Below are positions 59,861 to 64,000 of a stretch of 64,000 nucleotides of DNA, piece after piece. Source of the stretch: Thermincola carboxydiphila. Its GTDB lineage: Bacteria > Bacillota > Thermincolia > Thermincolales > UBA2595. The stretch covers positions 372,001 through 436,000 of the forward strand of contig JAENYP010000001.1 in the NCBI GenBank assembly GCA_016841725.1. Reading direction: 5' to 3'. Position 1 is the first letter of the stretch; every line of letters begins with the position of its first letter. The translations under genes and the position numbers were made by a program. The notes below the pieces were generated by a model. It made no database searches. It was not told the origin of the DNA and saw nothing but the letters and a program-made list of their open reading frames with translations.

Positions 59861-60868
59861 TTATTTCCAGGCAGCCCCCACCAGGTCATTTACATCTGTT
59901 ACCCCATTGTCTTTCATATATTGTTCGATTCCTGCAATGATGTCCATGGCTGCCCCGGGGTTAACAAAGTTGGCGGTCCCTACGGCTACCGCAGCGGCCC
60001 CCGCCAGAATGAATTCGATGGCATCCTCTGCATTCATGATGCCACCCATTCCCAGTATGGGCAGCCTGACTGCACGGGCTGTCTGCCAGACCATACGGAC
60101 AGCCACCGGCCTGATTGCCGGACCTGACAGTCCGCCCATGGTATTTCCGAGAAAGGGTTTCCTGGTTCTGATATCTATTTTCATGCCCAGCAGGGTATTG
60201 ATCAAAGCCAGGGCATCTGCCCCCGCTTCGGCAACTCTCCCGGCTATTTCGACTATGTCTGTCACATTGGGTGACAGCTTGGCAATCAGGGGAAGTTTGG
60301 TGTTTTCCCTGACCACCCGGATTACCTCTGCAGCCATAAGACAGTCAGTACCAAAAACCATCCCGCCCTGCTTCACATTGGGGCAGGAAATATTGACCTC
60401 CAGGGCAGATACGCCCTGGGCCCCGGACAGCCGCCGGGTAACCTCTGCATAATCATCCAGTGAATTACCGGCAATATTAACAATGACCGGTGTATCGTAA
60501 TTCCTGAGATATGGCAGGTCTTCCGCGATAAAGTGATCCACCCCGGGGTTCTGCAGGCCTATACAGTTAAGGATGCCGGCAGGGGTCTCGGCAATCCTGG
60601 GGGTCGGGTTGCCCTTCCGGGGTTCCAGGGTAGTGCCTTTTACAGTAATAGCGCCAAGCCTGTTAAGGTCAACATATGGCGCATATTCCGGACCAAATCC
60701 AAAGGTACCGGAAGCTGTTGTTACCGGGTTTTTCATCTGCAGCCCACCCAGGTTAACACCCAGGTTAACAGCAGGTTTAACAGCAGGTTTAACAGCAAGG
60801 TTATCTGCCGGGTTATCTGTCAGATTATCTGCCGGTTTATCTGTCAGATTATCTGCCGGTTTAGTCAT
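59861..60868 (-). CDS. pyrD: Dihydroorotate dehydrogenase, class 1B catalytic subunit, with repeat-derived N-terminal extension
   Basis: 335 residues; the normal length is about 300-310. After a 36-residue stretch of KPADNLT and KPAV repeats, the enzyme starts at [23 protein letters not shown]/active-site motifs are [10 protein letters not shown] near 99, [13 protein letters not shown] near 128, the catalytic Cys in [11 protein letters not shown] near 160 and [14 protein letters not shown] near 274. With PyrK it oxidises dihydroorotate using NAD. ATG 60868 overlaps the pyrK stop, following GAGGTGA. The extension is encoded by ten 12-bp units that begin with that stop codon. Confidence 0.93.
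   Translation of the reverse strand: MTKPADNLTDKPADNLTDNPADNLAVKPAVKPAVNLGVNLGGLQMKNPVTTASGTFGFGPEYAPYVDLNRLGAITVKGTTLEPRKGNPTPRIAETPAGILNCIGLQNPGVDHFIAEDLPYLRNYDTPVIVNIAGNSLDDYAEVTRRLSGAQGVSALEVNISCPNVKQGGMVFGTDCLMAAEVIRVVRENTKLPLIAKLSPNVTDIVEIAGRVAEAGADALALINTLLGMKIDIRTRKPFLGNTMGGLSGPAIRPVAVRMVWQTARAVRLPILGMGGIMNAEDAIEFILAGAAAVAVGTANFVNPGAAMDIIAGIEQYMKDNGVTDVNDLVGAAWK
60744..60863 (-). repeat. Ten 12-bp tandem units from the pyrK stop into pyrD
   Basis: On the minus strand the interval divides into ten 12-mers, each starting TAA: five of the TAAACCGGCAGA/TAATCTGACAGA type arranged as a 24-bp higher-order repeat (60816-60839 equals 60840-60863 exactly), then TAACCTTGCTGT, two TAAACCTGCTGT, TAACCTGGGTGT and TAACCTGGGTGG. 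The first TAA is the pyrK stop. In the pyrD frame all are open. Confidence 0.92.
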
Positions 60869-61679
60869 CCAGAATCACCTCACTCGCCTCAAAAACCGGG
60901 CCATCTACACATACCTTTTTATACTCAAAGCCCTCTGCTGAATCATCCGGCTCCCTGCCGGCAGCAGCTTTGCTTTTACACACACAGGCCAGACAAGCGC
61001 CCACTCCGCAGCCCATATATTCCTCCAGGGAAACCTGACCGCTGAGCCCAAACCCTTTGGTCAGGCTGATCAGCCCTTTAAGCATGGGATTGGGGCCGCA
61101 GGCAAAGAAATAATCAGGTGTGCCGCCAGATATTTCATCTTCAGCCAGCCGGGTGACAAAACCTTTGTAACCAAGACTGCCGTCATCTGTAGCTATCTTC
61201 ACTTTTACACCAAGTAACTCCAACTGTTCCCTTCCGATGATAAAATCTGCAGACCGTGCTCCCAGCAGTACAGTCTGTTGAATTCCATAATGTTTCAGGC
61301 TGTGGATGAGGGGAAACAAGGGAGCCACCCCGATACCTCCACCCACTACCAGCGCCTTTTTAATCCCATCAGGTACAGTAAACCCTTTTCCCAGAGGCCC
61401 CATAACATCTATCTCGTCACCGGGGGCCATCTCCGCCAGCAGGCGGGTCCCTGTGCCAACGACCTGGTAAAGAAGACTTATGGTTCCTTTGCCATAATCA
61501 ATCCCATGAAGGCTGATGGGCCTTCTCAGCAGCGGGTCCAGACCGCTGCTGCAGCGGACATGGACAAACTGCCCGGGCTTGGCCAGTTTTGTTAATTGAG
61601 GGACATATACCCTCATAAGAAAATGCTCCGGCCCAACTTTCGTATTGACAACAACTTCACCTAAACCAGAATAAGACAT
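60861..61679 (-). CDS. pyrK: Dihydroorotate dehydrogenase electron-transfer subunit
   Basis: 272 residues. FAD-binding [10 protein letters not shown] near residue 53 (RXXS), NAD-binding [13 protein letters not shown] near 114, and the C-terminal [2Fe-2S] site with [14 protein letters not shown] near 221 and a final Cys in [10 protein letters not shown] near 255. It moves electrons from PyrD to NAD+. The stop overlaps pyrD by eight bases. GTGAGGTGAG precedes the ATG. It follows the aminotransferase gene in the operon. Confidence 0.95.
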   Translation of the reverse strand: MSYSGLGEVVVNTKVGPEHFLMRVYVPQLTKLAKPGQFVHVRCSSGLDPLLRRPISLHGIDYGKGTISLLYQVVGTGTRLLAEMAPGDEIDVMGPLGKGFTVPDGIKKALVVGGGIGVAPLFPLIHSLKHYGIQQTVLLGARSADFIIGREQLELLGVKVKIATDDGSLGYKGFVTRLAEDEISGGTPDYFFACGPNPMLKGLISLTKGFGLSGQVSLEEYMGCGVGACLACVCKSKAAAGREPDDSAEGFEYKKVCVDGPVFEASEVILDD

Positions 61680-61708
61680 GCTTGTGAACTCACCTCACAT
61701 ATTGGTAG

Positions 61709-62824
61709 TCAACGGCCTGCCACGTAATCAGCGACCAGGCCAAGGGCTGCGTGGAAATCCCGTCTCCCCAGGCCCACCCTGAAGTGGTTGCCGCCGAAAT
61801 CAAAAACCGACCCGGGAAGTATCATGACATTTTTGCTGCGGACAATTTCTTCACAAAACCCCTCTGCCGGCATGCGCCGCTCCAGCAGTGGGAAGGCCAC
61901 TGAACCTCCCATAGGTGGTATCCAGGTAAACAGGTCCGGATACCTGGTAAAAAACTCTTCCGCAACAGCCTTATTTCTACTAATGATCTCCATATTCCTG
62001 GCAATGATCTTATCTTTTGCCTCCAGCGCCATAATGGCCAGGACCTCTGAGGGTGCACTGCCACAGATGGTAGTATAATCCTTGAAAGAGGCAAACCTTT
62101 TCAGAAGCGCCCGGTCACGGGTTGCCAGCCAGCCTGTTCTTAGTCCGGGAACCCCGAAAGCCTTGGAGAGTCCTGACAGGGTAATCCCTTTTTCATAACG
62201 GGCAGCCACTGCATCAAGGCGCCCGGTAATGTCAAACTCCAATAACCGGTACATCTCATCGGAAAATATGTATATCCCTCTACTGCGTGCCAATGCAATA
62301 ATCCGGTCATATTCTGCCCTTGTGGGCAGATAACCGGTAGGATTGTGCGGGAAATTAACAATAATTAGCCGGGTTTCCGGCCGGAAATCCTTTTCCAGGG
62401 CATCAAGGTCCAGATGCCATGAACCGCCTCCGGGTTGAAGGCCCCACCGGGTCACCGTGCAGCCCAGGGATTCCGGGATCTCATAAAGGGACTGGTAAGC
62501 GGGGTGAATCACAATCACATGGTCACCCTTATCCAGAAGGGTGTTCAAGGCAATAAAAATCCCCTCTTCCGGAGCGGCTGTCAGGATATCATCAGCAGAG
62601 ATGCCCGGGTAAAGTCTTGCTATAGCTTCGCGCAGATCAGGATGCCCCGCTGATTCCGTATATCCAAGACCCAGGTTTTTCCACAACCGTAAGCTGTGAG
62701 CATCGGCCATTGCCAGCAGTTCAGCCATGGTCAGGCTCTCACAGTCAGATGCACTCAACAGAAAACGCACACTGAACTCGTATTTGGCAAAAAACCTTTC
62801 TAACTTAAATTCCGGCAGCTTCAA
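61709..62824 (-). CDS. Class I/II pyridoxal-phosphate aminotransferase
   Basis: 371 residues from TTG 62824 (GGAAGGGGA before it). PLP motifs are NFPHNPTGYLP near 165, the Asp-X-X-Y region FSDEMYRLLE near 194 and the lysine in SGLSKAFGVPGLRTGWL near 223. It resembles archaeal and Clostridial aspartate-like aminotransferases (fold type I). Substrate cannot be told. It lies between a metallophosphoesterase gene (one base from its stop) and pyrK, inside the pyrimidine operon; a role in aspartate supply is possible but is only inferred. Confidence 0.87.
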   Translation of the reverse strand: MKLPEFKLERFFAKYEFSVRFLLSASDCESLTMAELLAMADAHSLRLWKNLGLGYTESAGHPDLREAIARLYPGISADDILTAAPEEGIFIALNTLLDKGDHVIVIHPAYQSLYEIPESLGCTVTRWGLQPGGGSWHLDLDALEKDFRPETRLIIVNFPHNPTGYLPTRAEYDRIIALARSRGIYIFSDEMYRLLEFDITGRLDAVAARYEKGITLSGLSKAFGVPGLRTGWLATRDRALLKRFASFKDYTTICGSAPSEVLAIMALEAKDKIIARNMEIISRNKAVAEEFFTRYPDLFTWIPPMGGSVAFPLLERRMPAEGFCEEIVRSKNVMILPGSVFDFGGNHFRVGLGRRDFHAALGLVADYVAGR

Positions 62825-62825
62825 A

Positions 62826-63761
62826 TCAACATCCCCTTCCGTAAATGATTTTCCGCTCCTGGTTTCTGTCAGCAGGCAGCAGAGTAACCAGCACAATTTC
62901 CGGTTTAATATTTAATCTTATGGGCAGATCGCTCTCCCCGAGTCCCGGGTTGATTATCATCGTGGAAGGGCCTGATTGGTACCTGCCATAATTCCATCGG
63001 GGGAATAACCCCTGGCCAGGCGTAAAAACAGCGCCAACCAGCGGGAACCTCACCTGTCCCCCGTGAGTGTGCCCGGCCAGCACCACATCAACCTTTGCGG
63101 CAGCTGCCTCAGGGAAGATATTGGGCGAATGGGCCAGCAATACCCGCGGCGCCGGCGATGCTCCCGGCTCTTCCCCGGCTGCCTTTAAGGCCTCATCAAG
63201 CCTGTCCCTTCCGGTATGCGGGTCATCTACACCCAGTACCCAGAGGTAACCTTCATCTTTTCCGATCCTTTCAGCCTTGTTATCCAATATCCGGACTCCC
63301 AGTTGCACAAGCTTTTCCCTCTGCCGAAAACCTGTGGTCCACTCGTGATTGCCGGGAACAAAATATACCTGCTTGTCCGGCAGCTGTTCAATGAGTTCCA
63401 CTGCCGGACCAAAGTCAGGGTTGAATTTATTTACCAGGTCACCGGTAATGGCAATCATATCAAACTGCTGTTGTCTGATAAGGTACAGCAGTTTTTGCTG
63501 CGCTTTCCCAAACCGTTTTCCGTGCAGGTCACTGAGGTGAAGCACAGTGAATCCGGCAAGACCTTCAGGCAGGTTTGCCAGGCAGATACTGTACTTCTTT
63601 ACCTTTAAGGCATACCGTTCCCTGTACCATACAAAAAACAAAATTATTATTACCGTAATCAGAATAATACTATACCAGAATATCAGCAACAGCAAGCACC
63701 TATCTTCCCCTGAAAGTCCGAGACAATCTGTTATGCAGCAGTGGCCAGTGGTTATTACCAC
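62826..63761 (-). CDS. Membrane-anchored metallophosphoesterase (YkuE-like)
   Basis: About 290-311 residues. An N-terminal membrane helix (about 24-47) precedes the calcineurin-like domain with all metal motifs: HLSDLHGKRFG near 75, ITGDLVNKF near 105, VPGNHEWTTG near 134, LLAHSPNIFPEA near 204 and VLAGHTHGGQVRFP near 224. Relatives include UDP-diacylglucosamine pyrophosphatase-like and YkuE cell-wall phosphatases. Frame start is GTG 63761; a TTG at 63695 with AGGGGAAG upstream is an alternative. Located between carB and the aminotransferase. Confidence 0.85.
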   Translation of the reverse strand: MVITTGHCCITDCLGLSGEDRCLLLLIFWYSIILITVIIILFFVWYRERYALKVKKYSICLANLPEGLAGFTVLHLSDLHGKRFGKAQQKLLYLIRQQQFDMIAITGDLVNKFNPDFGPAVELIEQLPDKQVYFVPGNHEWTTGFRQREKLVQLGVRILDNKAERIGKDEGYLWVLGVDDPHTGRDRLDEALKAAGEEPGASPAPRVLLAHSPNIFPEAAAAKVDVVLAGHTHGGQVRFPLVGAVFTPGQGLFPRWNYGRYQSGPSTMIINPGLGESDLPIRLNIKPEIVLVTLLPADRNQERKIIYGRGC

Positions 63762-63786
63762 CAGCCACCCCAGAGGCCAGAACCCC

Positions 63787-64000
63787 TTAACTCAGATACT
63801 CCTGCAGTGGAATCACAGTAAAATCTTTCCCCTGCTCCAGTGACTGCAGCACACTAAGGATAACAGTTGTGGTATCAAGTGAAGTCAGGCATGGAATAGC
63901 ATGTTCAACTGCCGCCCTTCTTATGCGGAAGCCGTCCCGCTCCGGCATTTTACCCCTGGTAAGGGTATTAATCACCAGATCGATTTTACCCTGTCTGATA
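63787..64000 (-). CDS. carB: Carbamoyl-phosphate synthase large subunit, C-terminal end (partial)
   Basis: The last 71 codons of CarB, open to the window edge. [17 protein letters not shown] and [23 protein letters not shown] are typical of the regulatory MGS-like domain, where UMP or other effectors bind. The protein would be about 1070 residues. It belongs to the pyrimidine operon, upstream of the metallophosphoesterase. Only the 3' end can be judged here. Confidence 0.92.
   Translation of the reverse strand, partial: IRQGKIDLVINTLTRGKMPERDGFRIRRAAVEHAIPCLTSLDTTTVILSVLQSLEQGKDFTVIPLQEYLS

Noticed and set aside
59835-60452. 205-codon plus-strand frame opposite pyrD
   Set aside because: Shadow of pyrD with no start site; pyrD motifs are intact on the other strand.
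1-64000. CRISPR array
   Set aside because: No regularly spaced direct repeats with unique spacers; all tandem arrays found here are head-to-tail without spacers.
1-64000. tRNA or rRNA genes
   Set aside because: No cloverleaf with T-loop GTTCRA block or rRNA signature was recognised by eye; a covariance search would be needed to be certain.

Overview
The window looks like a chromosomal piece of an anaerobic, low-to-mid GC Firmicute of class Clostridia. A Peptococcaceae or Desulfotomaculum-like relative fits best. The pointers are HdrB/HdrC heterodisulfide reductase subunits, LL-diaminopimelate aminotransferase (DapL), a tungstate ABC transporter, class 1B pyrimidine enzymes (PyrD plus PyrK), RemA, YugP-type protease, strong AGGAGG ribosome binding sites and frequent TTG/GTG starts. 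This is inference from gene content; no rRNA or tRNA gene was recognised.

Positions 1-29107 are almost entirely minus strand: hdrCB, speD, an FMN-riboswitch-led riboflavin operon (ribD-ribE-ribBA-ribH) ending in a fumarylacetoacetate-hydrolase family gene, a zeta-toxin-like remnant, a large S-layer-anchored subtilase, an acetoin-utilisation-type deacetylase, then a long dense run priA-def-fmt-yugP-rsmB-rlmN-FHA-FHA-PP2C-ftsW/rodA-PBP-PASTA kinase-rsgA-rpe. That run joins translation and RNA-modification genes to a Ser/Thr phosphorylation and cell-wall module like the mycobacterial pknB locus.

Positions 29200-36800 hold solute transport: a small GntR regulator and a glycine-betaine/proline-type ABC importer on the plus strand, a Cu/Zn superoxide dismutase family gene, and a minus-strand tungstate importer (tupA-tupB-tupC) with a ModE-like regulator and a perfect palindrome between regulator and tupA.

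Positions 36800-48200 are an accessory island: small orphan genes (DUF2164, zinc ribbon, DUF2892), a flavodoxin-fold quinone reductase, a decayed IS110 element with a possible bridge-RNA region, an AbrB/RelE-type toxin-antitoxin pair, the 3' end of a group II intron with its truncated reverse transcriptase, a tyrosine recombinase, a 2.2-kb IS91-like element carrying a second tyrosine recombinase, a 116-bp repeat flanking that element on both sides, and a DUF262/DUF1524 (GmrSD-like) probable type IV restriction protein.

Positions 48300-63999 return to housekeeping on the minus strand: yicC-remA-gmk-rpoZ-coaBC-metK, dapF-dapL, then (plus strand) rqcH, two small membrane proteins, and the pyrimidine operon carB(partial)-metallophosphoesterase-aminotransferase-pyrK-pyrD-pyrF-pyrE.

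Two observations stand out. First, short tandem repeats sit on or directly after the stop codons of several unrelated genes (hda, rsgA, yugP, tupC, dapL, pyrK). At pyrK/pyrD ten 12-bp units begin with the pyrK stop codon and have been absorbed in frame into PyrD as a roughly 40-residue extension. Second, the layout recombinase - 116-bp palindromic repeat - cassette - 116-bp repeat resembles an integron-like arrangement, although simpler IS explanations exist.
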